Source: Flavobacterium sp. (GTDB lineage: Bacteria; Bacteroidota; Bacteroidia; Flavobacteriales; Flavobacteriaceae). From it: 20,365 nucleotides of DNA. Numbering within the stretch: position 1 is the first letter of the stretch; each line of letters starts with the position of its first letter. A program made the position numbers and the translations under genes. Shown here piece after piece: positions 7,519 to 14,074 of the stretch. Location: NCBI GenBank assembly GCA_015478765.1, contig JADMKR010000158.1, forward strand, positions 1 through 20,365, written 5' to 3'. The notes under the pieces were generated by a model. The model had not been told where the DNA came from, ran no database searches, and worked only from the letters and a program-made list of their open reading frames with translations.

Positions 7519-8562
7519 TTAAACGTTTCCTTCGTTAAAGTTCTCAGCTTCCTCGCGCTTCAACGGGACCGCTGCCATACTGATTTTCACGCGGTCTTCT
7601 TCACGTCCTTTCAAAATGTGCTTCTCTGTGTTGATCTTCACGGTTTCAAGATCCCTTGTATAATTGTTCTGGTTGATGACCGAATCTTTTTCGAATTTAC
7701 GCGGACCTTCAATTACCCAATGACTTGGATCTTTGTGATCAAATCGGCATTCGTTGCAGATGAATTCCTCCACTTCGTGAAACTCATCTTTCCTTCCGGT
7801 CACACGCTGGATTTCATTGCCAAACATCCAAAGCGTCGTTTTTCCACAACATTTAGAACAGTCACGGTGCGCATTGTAAGGTTTGTTGAACCAAACGCGT
7901 TGTTTGAATCTAAAAGTTTTATCGGTTAAAGCGCCCACCGGACAAACATCGATCATGTTTCCTGAAAACTCGTTGTCGATCGCTTTCGAAATGCACGTCG
8001 AGATATTGGAGTGATCGCCGCGATCCATAACGCCGTGTACGCGATTATCGGTAAGTTGGTCGGCCACCATCACACAACGGTAGCATAAAATGCAGCGGTT
8101 CATATGAAGCTGGATATTCGGACCGATATCTTCCGGCTCAAATGTCCGTTTTTCTTCGATAAAGCGCGATTGTGAATTTCCGTGTTTGAAACTTAGATTT
8201 TGCAAATCGCATTCGCCTGCCTGGTCGCAAACCGGACAATCGAGCGGGTGATTTATCAAAAGGAACTCGGTTACACCTTTGCGGGCTTCTTCAACGCGCT
8301 CGGAGTTTTTGCTGTTGACTTCCATGCCGTCCATGCATCCGGTGACGCAAGATGCCATCAGTTTCGGCATCGGCCGTGGATCGGCTTCACTTCCCTTGGC
8401 GACTTCTACCAGGCAGCAGCGACATTTCCCGCCGCTCCCTTTAAGTTTGGTGTAGTAGCACATCGCCGGCGGAACAGATTCGCCGCCAATCATTCGCGCC
8501 GCCTGCAGGATGGTGGTCCCCGGCTCGACTTCTATACTTTGACCGTCTATGGTTACTTTCAT
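7519..8562 (-). CDS. nuoG: NADH-quinone oxidoreductase subunit G, short form without the molybdopterin-like domain
   Basis: NuoG relays electrons from NuoF through iron-sulfur clusters to NuoI. This protein has 347 residues, whereas the Escherichia coli form is about 900. Domains in order: [2Fe-2S] ferredoxin fold (1-78; C35, C47, C50, C72), the His/Cys [4Fe-4S] site (H105, C109, C112, C118), and the second [4Fe-4S] site (C157, C160, C163, C207). The protein then has a cysteine group C235, C238, C239, C269, C272 where the N7 cluster lies in some bacteria, and a short charged tail. The entire molybdopterin-oxidoreductase-like region is missing, with no frameshift or remnant: nuoH starts one base after the TAA. 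I believe this short form is normal in Flavobacteriia, from memory. The start at 8562 gives the usual MKVTIDGQ N-terminus. Confidence 0.95.
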   Translation of the reverse strand: MKVTIDGQSIEVEPGTTILQAARMIGGESVPPAMCYYTKLKGSGGKCRCCLVEVAKGSEADPRPMPKLMASCVTGCMDGMEVNSKNSERVEEARKGVTEFLLINHPLDCPVCDQAGECDLQNLSFKHGNSQSRFIEEKRTFEPEDIGPNIQLHMNRCILCYRCVMVADQLTDNRVHGVMDRGDHSNISTCISKAIDNEFSGNMIDVCPVGALTDKTFRFKQRVWFNKPYNAHRDCSKCCGKTTLWMFGNEIQRVTGRKDEFHEVEEFICNECRFDHKDPSHWVIEGPRKFEKDSVINQNNYTRDLETVKINTEKHILKGREEDRVKISMAAVPLKREEAENFNEGNV

Positions 8563-8569
8563 TATTTAA

Positions 8570-8635
8570 GTGTAAAGTGTAAAGTGTAAAGTGTAAAGTT
8601 CGTTCTTTCAAACCTTCGACTTTTGACTTTCGACT
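8570..8635. repeat. Inverted heptad arrays in the nuoF-nuoG gap
   Basis: Four perfect tandem copies of GTGTAAA occupy 8570-8597. Three 7-bp units TTCGACT, TTTGACT, TTCGACT occupy 8615-8635. Read on the minus strand the second array gives AGTCGAA/AGTCAAA units, an inverted and degenerate match (AGTnnAA) to the first. Together they fill most of the 77-bp gap. On the nuo transcript the first array begins 4 nt after the nuoF stop codon and the second ends 7 nt before the nuoG start codon. Confidence 0.85.
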
Positions 8636-8639
8636 ATTT

Positions 8640-10004
8640 TTAAACTGCTTCTTTCGCGACCAAATGTTTTACCTTCTCAAAAGGTTCAGCTACAAAATGA
8701 TCCCTGTTTTTTATTTTTTCTGGGAAACGCACGTGGTATTCAAACTCATCGCGGAAATGCCTGATTGCGGCTGCTACCGGCCATGCGGCGGCGTCACCCA
8801 ACGGGCAAATCGTGTTTCCTTCTATTTTTCTCTGGATGTCCCAAAGCAAATCGATGTCTTCTTCGCGCCCGAATCCTGTTTCGATTCTGTGTAGGACTTT
8901 TTCGAGCCATCCTGTTCCTTCACGGCATGGCGAACATTGTCCGCAGCTTTCATGGTGGTAGAATCTCGAAAAATTCCAGGTGTTCCGTACAATGCAAGCC
9001 GTGTCGTTATACACTATGAATCCGCCGGAACCCAACATCGATCCGGTGGCAAAACCGCCATCGCTTAGCGATTCGTATGTCATCAAACGGTCTTCACCGG
9101 CTGCTGTTTTGTAGATAAGATTGGCTGGTAAAATCGGCACCGACGATCCTCCCGGAACGAATGCTTTGAGTGGTCGGTCGTTTATCATTCCACCGCAATA
9201 TTCATCCGAGTTCATGAATTCGTACACACTTAAACCGAGTTCGATTTCGTAAACGCCCTGATTTTTTATATGTCCGGATGCTGAAATCAATTTTGTTCCC
9301 GTCGATCTTCCGATACCGATTTTAGCATATTCGGCACCCGAATTATTGACGATCCACGGCACTGAAGCGATTGTCTCGACATTGTTCACCACGGTTGGAT
9401 TCGCCCAAAGTCCTGAAACTGCCGGGAATGGCGGTTTGATCCTGGGATTTCCGCGTTTGCCTTCCAATGATTCGATCAATGCTGTTTCTTCGCCGCAAAT
9501 ATAAGCTCCGGCACCGCAGTGAACATATAATTCAAGATCGTAGCCCGAACCTTTTATGTTCTTTCCAAGCCATCCATTGGCTTTTGCCTCACCGATCGCT
9601 TTTTCCAAAATTTTGTAGATCCACATGTATTCGCCGCGGATGTAGATATAAGATAGGTGCGCGCCTAGTGCATAGCTGGAAGTAATCATTCCTTCGATTA
9701 GCAGGTGCGGAATGTATTCCATCAGGAAGCGGTCCTTAAACGTTCCCGGCTCCGATTCGTCGGCGTTGCAAACCAAATGTCGTGGTTTTCCCGATTTCTT
9801 ATCGATAAAGCTCCACTTCATTCCGGCGGGGAAACCCGCGCCTCCACGGCCACGAAGACCGGAAGTTTTCACTTCTTCGACAACTTCATCCGGAGTGAGT
9901 TTCAGCGCTTTCTCAACCGAAGCATATCCGCCATGCTGACGATAGACTTCGTAGCCCTTTATTCCGGGGATGTTTATGTTCTCTAATAATATTTTTTTAG
10001 ACAT
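8640..10004 (-). CDS. nuoF: NADH-quinone oxidoreductase subunit F (NADH- and FMN-binding)
   Basis: NuoF is the electron entry point of complex I. It binds NADH and FMN and carries cluster N3. In this 454-residue protein the FMN/NADH glycine-rich loop is GLRGRGGAGFPAG (49-61), followed by NADESEPGTFKDR (80-92) and ICGEETALIESLEGKRGNPR (169-188). The cluster ligands are C354, C357 and C360 in ESCGQCSPCREGT and C400 in NTICPLGDA. Everything needed for activity appears present. It lies 5 bp after nuoE and 77 bp before nuoG, a gap filled by heptad repeats. The start at 10004 gives MSKKILLENI, directly before the first conserved segment. The similar hydrogenase and formate-dehydrogenase diaphorase subunits are excluded by the operon. 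Confidence 0.97.
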   Translation of the reverse strand: MSKKILLENINIPGIKGYEVYRQHGGYASVEKALKLTPDEVVEEVKTSGLRGRGGAGFPAGMKWSFIDKKSGKPRHLVCNADESEPGTFKDRFLMEYIPHLLIEGMITSSYALGAHLSYIYIRGEYMWIYKILEKAIGEAKANGWLGKNIKGSGYDLELYVHCGAGAYICGEETALIESLEGKRGNPRIKPPFPAVSGLWANPTVVNNVETIASVPWIVNNSGAEYAKIGIGRSTGTKLISASGHIKNQGVYEIELGLSVYEFMNSDEYCGGMINDRPLKAFVPGGSSVPILPANLIYKTAAGEDRLMTYESLSDGGFATGSMLGSGGFIVYNDTACIVRNTWNFSRFYHHESCGQCSPCREGTGWLEKVLHRIETGFGREEDIDLLWDIQRKIEGNTICPLGDAAAWPVAAAIRHFRDEFEYHVRFPEKIKNRDHFVAEPFEKVKHLVAKEAV

Positions 10005-10009
10005 GATTA

Positions 10010-10534
10010 TTAGTGCAAGTTGATTTTATTGTCTTTACAGTCGGCAATCAACTGATCGATCTTTTCTTTGTTCAGATGCTCTTTATAGAAATCGCCTAAT
10101 TGCATCATGGGCGCATAGCCACAGGCTCCGAGGCATTCGACACCTTTGACGGTGAAATGGCCGTCGGGAGTGGTTTGACCTTTCTGGATTCCGAGTTTAT
10201 CACATGTATAGTCGATGAGATCTTCGGCTCCGTTCAGGCAGCAGGGAGAAGTAAGGCAGAATTCAAACATGTATTTACCGATCGGCTTCTGATTGAACAT
10301 CGAATAAAACGAGACTACTTCGTAGACTTCAATCGGTTTGATCTCAAGAATTTCGGCAACCTTATCCATCAATTCGATGCTGAGCCAGTTGTCATGCGCA
10401 TCCTGAACTTCGTGCAGCACGGGCAGTAAAGCCGATTTCTTTTTATCAGCCGGATAGTGGCTCAACAATTCATTGATCCGATCGGTCAGCGCCGGGGTGA
10501 TATTGATTTGCTGCTGTATGTGTAAACGTTCCAT
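10010..10534 (-). CDS. nuoE: NADH-quinone oxidoreductase subunit E (24-kDa, thioredoxin-like [2Fe-2S])
   Basis: NuoE belongs to the NADH-oxidising tip of complex I and carries the off-pathway cluster N1a next to FMN. The 174-residue protein has an N-terminal helical bundle (about 1-80), then a thioredoxin-like ferredoxin domain with ligands C93 and C98 in CLTSPC and C134 and C138 in ECLGACGYAPMMQ. A further Cys at 99 directly follows the second ligand. The length is usual. The ATG at 10534 is 178 bp past the nuoD stop, the longest gap in the operon, and is preceded by heptad repeats. NuoE is followed after 5 bp by its partner nuoF. Confidence 0.97.
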   Translation of the reverse strand: MERLHIQQQINITPALTDRINELLSHYPADKKKSALLPVLHEVQDAHDNWLSIELMDKVAEILEIKPIEVYEVVSFYSMFNQKPIGKYMFEFCLTSPCCLNGAEDLIDYTCDKLGIQKGQTTPDGHFTVKGVECLGACGYAPMMQLGDFYKEHLNKEKIDQLIADCKDNKINLH

Positions 10535-10545
10535 CTATATGTATT

Positions 10546-10708
10546 TAAGATTTAAGATTTAAGATTTCAGATTGAGCGGCCTTTCGTTGTAAAATATCGC
10601 TCTTATCTGTCATCTCTAAATTCTTATAATCATCTTATAATAGTGTTTGTTATAATTTTAATCAATCAAAAAAATCTAAAATCTAAAATCTAAAATCTGA
10701 ATTCTGAA
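10546..10708. repeat. Inverted heptad arrays bounding the nuoD-nuoE gap
   Basis: TAAGATT occurs three times, then TCAGATT (10546-10573). At the other end ATCTAAA occurs three times, then ATCTGAA and TTCTGAA (10674-10708). The second array is the inverse of the first with about one mismatch per heptad; about 23 of 26 bases of the arms could pair. On the transcript the first arm starts 4 nt after the nuoD stop and the second ends 11 nt before the nuoE start. The 100 bp between the arms is AT-rich, with a small GAGCG/CGCTC inverted repeat (10574-10578 and 10598-10602). I see no TAnnTTTG promoter element in this gap. Confidence 0.85.
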
Positions 10709-10712
10709 AGCC

Positions 10713-11948
10713 CTACGCATCCAATTCTCCGGCGATTACATTCAAACTCGACAATGTCGCGATCGCATCGGACAACATTTGTCCTTTGACCATTTCATTG
10801 TAAGCCTGATAATAAATAAAGCACGGTCGTCTGAAATGCAATCTGTATGGCGTACGGCTTCCATCGGTGATCAGATAGAATCCAAGTTCGCCATTTCCAC
10901 CTTCAACTGCGTGATAAACCTCGGTAACCGGCACGGGAACTTCGCCCATGATGATTTTGAAATGGTAAATCAGTGATTCCATATTGGTGTAAACATCTTC
11001 TTTCGGCGGAAGGTAATAATCGGGAACATTGGCATGATACGGACCTTCGGGCATTTTGGCCAATGCCTGTTTGATGATGCTCATGCTCTCCCAAACCTCG
11101 GCATTCCTAACGCAGAAACGGTCGTAGCAATCACCCGATTTTCCAACCGGTATATTGAATTCAAAATCTTCGTATGAACTGTAAGGCTGCGCTACGCGGA
11201 CGTCATAATCAACACCGGCGGCACGAAGATTCGGACCTGTGAACCCGTAGTTCATTGCGCGTTCGGCTGAAATTCCGCCCACATCAATGGTACGATCCAT
11301 AAAAATCCTGTTCCGCGTAAGCAGGTTTTCAAATTCCTGCCATGCAACTGGGAACTCTTCAAGGAAATCGTCGAGTTTCTTAAAAGCAAGATCGCTCCAT
11401 TCGCGTTCGAATCCTCCAATGCGGCCCATATTAGTCGTAAGTCGGGCGCCACAAATCTCCTCGTATATTTCGTATATTTTTTCGCGGAACTGGAACACGT
11501 ATAAAAATCCGGTCAATGCGCCGGTATCCACGCCCATAACCGAACTGCAAATTATGTGATCGGCGATACGCGCAAGCTCCATCACGATCACTCGCAGGTA
11601 TTGCACGCGTTTCGGGATTTCGATATTCAGTGCTTTTTCAAGTGTCATCCACCAACCCATATTATTGATTGGCGATGAGCAATAGTTCATCCTGTCGGTC
11701 AGCGGTGTGATTTGGTAAAACGGTCTGTTTTCGGCAATCTTTTCAAACGCCCGATGGATGTAACCTACGGTTGATTCGCCATCCACGATACGCTCGCCAT
11801 CCATAAGCAGGATGTTCTGGAAAATCCCGTGCGTAGCGGGGTGCGTGGGCCCGAGGTTTAATATCGATAGTTCACTGCCGTCTTCATTTTGCCGTTGTTT
11901 GATTACATCGGCATAACGCAATTCGGGAGGTAGTAATAAGTCTGACAT
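10713..11948 (-). CDS. nuoD: NADH-quinone oxidoreductase subunit D (49-kDa, quinone site)
   Basis: NuoD forms, with NuoB, the quinone-reduction site at the junction of the two arms; it descends from the large subunit of NiFe hydrogenases but has no metal. The 411-residue protein carries LNLGPTHPATHG (31-41) with the quinone-contacting His (H40), and PLTDRMNYCSSP with the corresponding Tyr (Y89). RIADHIICSSVMGVD and TNMGRIGGFERE follow in family order. It is a stand-alone protein, not fused to NuoC as in Escherichia coli. It starts 21 bp after nuoC. The C-terminus reads AGELDA, where many relatives end in GEVDR, a minor divergence. Identification is certain. Confidence 0.97.
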   Translation of the reverse strand: MSDLLLPPELRYADVIKQRQNEDGSELSILNLGPTHPATHGIFQNILLMDGERIVDGESTVGYIHRAFEKIAENRPFYQITPLTDRMNYCSSPINNMGWWMTLEKALNIEIPKRVQYLRVIVMELARIADHIICSSVMGVDTGALTGFLYVFQFREKIYEIYEEICGARLTTNMGRIGGFEREWSDLAFKKLDDFLEEFPVAWQEFENLLTRNRIFMDRTIDVGGISAERAMNYGFTGPNLRAAGVDYDVRVAQPYSSYEDFEFNIPVGKSGDCYDRFCVRNAEVWESMSIIKQALAKMPEGPYHANVPDYYLPPKEDVYTNMESLIYHFKIIMGEVPVPVTEVYHAVEGGNGELGFYLITDGSRTPYRLHFRRPCFIYYQAYNEMVKGQMLSDAIATLSSLNVIAGELDA

Positions 11949-11969
11949 CTGTGTATTTTCTAAACTCGG

Positions 11970-12491
11970 TTAGCAATTATCGGTCGTCCTGCCGAAGAAA
12001 CGATCGTCTTTATCGGTTCTTCCGCCATCTTCGAGCGGGAACTCCTTTCGCATCGGAAATGAAACCATTTCGTCCATGTTCAGGATCCGTTTAAGTTGAG
12101 GATGACCTTTGAAAATTATTCCGTAAAAATCATACGTTTCGCGTTCCTGCCAATTGGCGCCTACGAATAAGCCGGTGATACTGTCTATTTCCGGTTTATC
12201 GGCGTGAAGATAACATTTGATCCTGATCCGGACGTTGTCAAACCAGTTGTGCATATGGTACACCACTGCAAACTGGCGGCTTGGTTCGGCATCGGGAAAA
12301 TGCATTCCGCACACATCGGTTAGGAAATTGAAGCGAAGCGACTGATCTTCCTTTAAGAATGTAATCAGCTGAATAACCGAATCGGCATTGGCTTCAAAAG
12401 TGAGAATGTCGTGAATCTGGGCAAAGTTGCTCACGGCCGACTCAAATTCAGACGTTAATGTGTTTTGTATAAACTGGTTTTCTAAGGCCAT
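11970..12491 (-). CDS. nuoC: NADH-quinone oxidoreductase subunit C (30-kDa)
   Basis: NuoC is a small peripheral-arm subunit that stabilises the NuoB-NuoD core. The start is the ATG at 12491 (protein MALENQFIQNTL), giving 173 residues. A longer open frame reaches back to 12641, but those 50 residues would lie inside nuoB, are rich in Cys and Trp, and resemble nothing in the family. With the chosen start the gap to nuoB is 4 bp. The 30-kDa signature is clear: NWQERETYDFYGIIFKGHP followed by QLKRIL, and then a C-terminal tail FPMRKEFPLEDGGRTDKDDR. The preceding beta sheet region includes FAVVYHMHNWFDNVRIRIK. Confidence 0.96.
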   Translation of the reverse strand: MALENQFIQNTLTSEFESAVSNFAQIHDILTFEANADSVIQLITFLKEDQSLRFNFLTDVCGMHFPDAEPSRQFAVVYHMHNWFDNVRIRIKCYLHADKPEIDSITGLFVGANWQERETYDFYGIIFKGHPQLKRILNMDEMVSFPMRKEFPLEDGGRTDKDDRFFGRTTDNC

Positions 12492-12495
12492 TTTA

Positions 12496-13050
12496 TTATT
12501 TGATGTTATAAGATGCCAACAACTCTGTGTATTCCGGAGAACTTCGTCGGCGAACCGATTCAGTTCTGACCAATTCCTGCAATCGCATGATGCCATCCAG
12601 GATTTGCTCAGGTCGTGGCGGACAGCCCGGCACGTAAACATCCACGGGAATCACTTTGTCGATACCCTGTAAGACAGAATACGAGTCGAAAATCCCACCG
12701 GATGAAGCACATGCTCCAACTGCGATAACCCAACGTGGCTCGGCCATTTGTTCGTAAACCTGACGTAAGATTGGCGCCATTTTCTTGGCGATCGTTCCCA
12801 TTACGAGTAGCATGTCGGCCTGTCGGGGAGAGAAACTCATCCGTTCCGAACCAAAACGTGCCACATCATAGTGTGACGCCATGGTCGCCATGAATTCAAT
12901 TCCGCAGCACGAAGTCGCAAACGGTAATGGCCATAACGAATTGGCACGCGCCATCCCGACAACCGAGTCGAGTTTGGTAGCGAAAAAGCCTTCGCCGGTA
13001 TAACCTTCCGGGGCGTCGACTATGTTATATTTTTTATCTGTATCGCTCAT
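12496..13050 (-). CDS. nuoB: NADH-quinone oxidoreductase subunit B (20-kDa, N2 cluster)
   Basis: NuoB holds cluster N2, the last iron-sulfur centre before quinone. The 184-residue protein shows the unusual tandem-cysteine motif in FATSCCGIEFMA (C48, C49), then C114 in VGACASSGGIFDSY and C143 in VPGCPPRPEQI, the four ligands of N2. The loop RFGSERMSFSPRQADMLLVMGT is typical. The C-terminus has a charged extension (RRRSSPEYTELLASYNIK) of ordinary length for Bacteroidota. It follows nuoA after a 71-bp gap built of heptad repeats and precedes nuoC by 4 bp. Confidence 0.97.
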   Translation of the reverse strand: MSDTDKKYNIVDAPEGYTGEGFFATKLDSVVGMARANSLWPLPFATSCCGIEFMATMASHYDVARFGSERMSFSPRQADMLLVMGTIAKKMAPILRQVYEQMAEPRWVIAVGACASSGGIFDSYSVLQGIDKVIPVDVYVPGCPPRPEQILDGIMRLQELVRTESVRRRSSPEYTELLASYNIK

Positions 13051-13058
13051 AATGATTG

Positions 13059-13114
13059 TAGATTTTAGATTTTAGATTTCAGAATAACCTACAATCTGAA
13101 TTCTAAAATCTGAA
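13059..13114. repeat. Inverted heptad arrays in the nuoA-nuoB gap
   Basis: TAGATTT is repeated three times (13059-13079), and ATCTGAA, TTCTAAA, ATCTGAA follow (13094-13114). The second array is an inverted, degenerate copy of the first. On the transcript an 18-base stretch of one arm can pair with the other at about 16 positions. The first arm on the mRNA starts 7 nt after the nuoA stop codon, and the second ends 8 nt before the nuoB start codon. The arrays fill nearly the whole 71-bp gap. Confidence 0.85.
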
Positions 13115-13121
13115 ATAAAAT

Positions 13122-13487
13122 TTAATCCCACTCCAGGCCTTTTTTCTTAATGACGTAAAAGAAACCAACGAGTAGCAGTAACATGAAAACTGACATTTTC
13201 AGCATTCCTTCCATGCCCATTTCGCGGAAATTAACCGCCCATGGATACATGAAAATCACTTCGATATCGAATAAAACAAACAATATCGCAACAAGAAAAT
13301 ATTTAACCGAAAATGGAATCCGGGCATTTCCTACCGATTCGATTCCGCACTCAAAGTTTTTATCCTTGTTTTTCGATTTTCGGCTGGGTCCCAGATAGCT
13401 TGATACGATGATTGTCCCTACTACAAATCCTACGGCCAGCAACATTTGCATCACGATCGGAAAATAGTCGAATTGAGTTGATTGCAT
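13122..13487 (-). CDS. nuoA: NADH-quinone oxidoreductase subunit A
   Basis: NuoA is a three-helix membrane subunit near the quinone chamber and the first gene of the operon. I choose the ATG at 13487 (MQSTQFDYFPIVMQM, 121 residues). An earlier in-frame ATG at 13520 lies inside the predicted promoter -7 element, so it cannot be in the mRNA. Family marks are NFECGIESVGNARIPFSVKYF in the loop, with its conserved Cys and Glu, and LVAILFVLFDIEVIFMYPWA with the acidic helix residues. The length is usual. The predicted 5' untranslated leader is only about 25 nt and AT-rich, with no evident Shine-Dalgarno sequence, as is common in this phylum. Confidence 0.96.
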   Translation of the reverse strand: MQSTQFDYFPIVMQMLLAVGFVVGTIIVSSYLGPSRKSKNKDKNFECGIESVGNARIPFSVKYFLVAILFVLFDIEVIFMYPWAVNFREMGMEGMLKMSVFMLLLLVGFFYVIKKKGLEWD

Positions 13488-13517
13488 AGTGAATTTTTGA
13501 CGTAAAAAATTTAAGTG

Positions 13518-13547
13518 CAAAGATAGGCCTCCTTACTTAATTAGCAA
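13518..13547 (-). promoter_or_regulatory. Promoter of the nuo operon (Bacteroidota type)
   Basis: On the minus strand TTG (13547-13545), a 19-base spacer and TATCTTTG (13525-13518) match the flavobacterial consensus TTG-N17-23-TAnnTTTG exactly. The predicted transcription start is near 13511-13514, about 25 nt before the nuoA ATG. It is the only full consensus match I found upstream of a nuo gene, and it fixes the nuoA start. The remaining 13548-13685 holds only AT-rich sequence with no gene that I can see. Confidence 0.8.
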
Positions 13548-13685
13548 CCTAAAAATCATAAATTAGCCATAATGGGTATAATGTGACCGCATAATTTTTA
13601 CTCATTATAAATAAACCAGTAAAATCGCCCAATTCATGCGTCAGCTTCCCTTGATTACATCGACATGCTACTTACAATCAGGCAC

Positions 13686-13718
13686 AAAAAAAAACGTCCC
13701 GATAAAATCGGAACGTTT
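13686..13718 (-). terminator. Intrinsic terminator of the cold-shock gene
   Basis: On the minus strand AAACGTTCCGAT, loop TTT, ATCGGGACGTTT forms a 12-bp stem (one G-U pair) from 13718 down to 13692, followed by a run of T from the A-tract at 13686-13694. It lies about 30 bp after the cold-shock stop codon. This terminator separates the gene from the nuo promoter downstream. Confidence 0.88.
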
Positions 13719-13750
13719 CAAACATTCATAGGTACTAAAGTGCTATATAT

Positions 13751-13951
13751 CTAGTCTTCGATAGTTACCACCTGAGCAGCAACCTTACCTTTTCTTCCTT
13801 CTTCTTCTTCGTAGCTTACACGGTCACCTTCGCGAAGTTCTTCCGCGCGGATTCCTGAAGCATGAACGAAAATGTCTTTTCCTGTTTCTTCGTCTGTAAT
13901 GAATCCGTAACCTTTAGACTCATTGAAAAATTTAACTGTACCTGTACGCAT
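13751..13951 (-). CDS. Cold-shock domain protein (CspA family RNA-binding protein)
   Basis: This is a 66-residue single-domain cold-shock protein, a small five-stranded beta barrel that binds single-stranded RNA or DNA and melts RNA structure. It begins MRTGTVKFFNESKGYGFI, with RNP1 KGYGFI (13-18) and RNP2 IFVHAS (27-32), both complete. A stretch of acidic residues (YEEEEGRK, 47-54) precedes the last strand. The length is usual. It has its own promoter and terminator, so it is a one-gene transcript between aspS and nuo. The predicted leader is short (about 25 nt), so the long cold-responsive 5' leader of Escherichia coli cspA is absent. Whether it is cold-induced or constitutive cannot be told from sequence. 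Confidence 0.95.
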   Translation of the reverse strand: MRTGTVKFFNESKGYGFITDEETGKDIFVHASGIRAEELREGDRVSYEEEEGRKGKVAAQVVTIED

Positions 13952-13980
13952 TGTAATTGTAATAATAATTTATAATGCGA

Positions 13981-14008
13981 CAAATGTAATCTTTAATATA
14001 ATACGAAG
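13981..14008 (-). promoter_or_regulatory. Probable promoter of the cold-shock gene
   Basis: TACATTTG (13988-13981 on the minus strand) matches the Bacteroidota -7 consensus TAnnTTTG. The upstream element is poor: TTC at 14007-14005, 16 bases away, in place of TTG. The -7 box lies about 30 bp before the ATG at 13951. It is plausible from position, with moderate support from sequence. Confidence 0.5.
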
Positions 14009-14074
14009 ATACCCACTGTGTTAAATTTTTATAAAAATAATTGATACACAGACTTTTCCTGTATTACCATGCCG

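Noticed and set aside
12492..12641. 50-residue N-terminal extension of NuoC
   Set aside because: It lies fully inside nuoB in another frame and has no family similarity; the ATG at 12491, 4 bp after the nuoB stop, gives a normal NuoC.
13548..13685. Imperfect inverted repeat around CATAATGGG...CTCATTATA upstream of the nuo promoter, as an operator
   Set aside because: It is short, AT-rich and mismatched; such matches are expected by chance in this gap, and it lies well upstream of the promoter.
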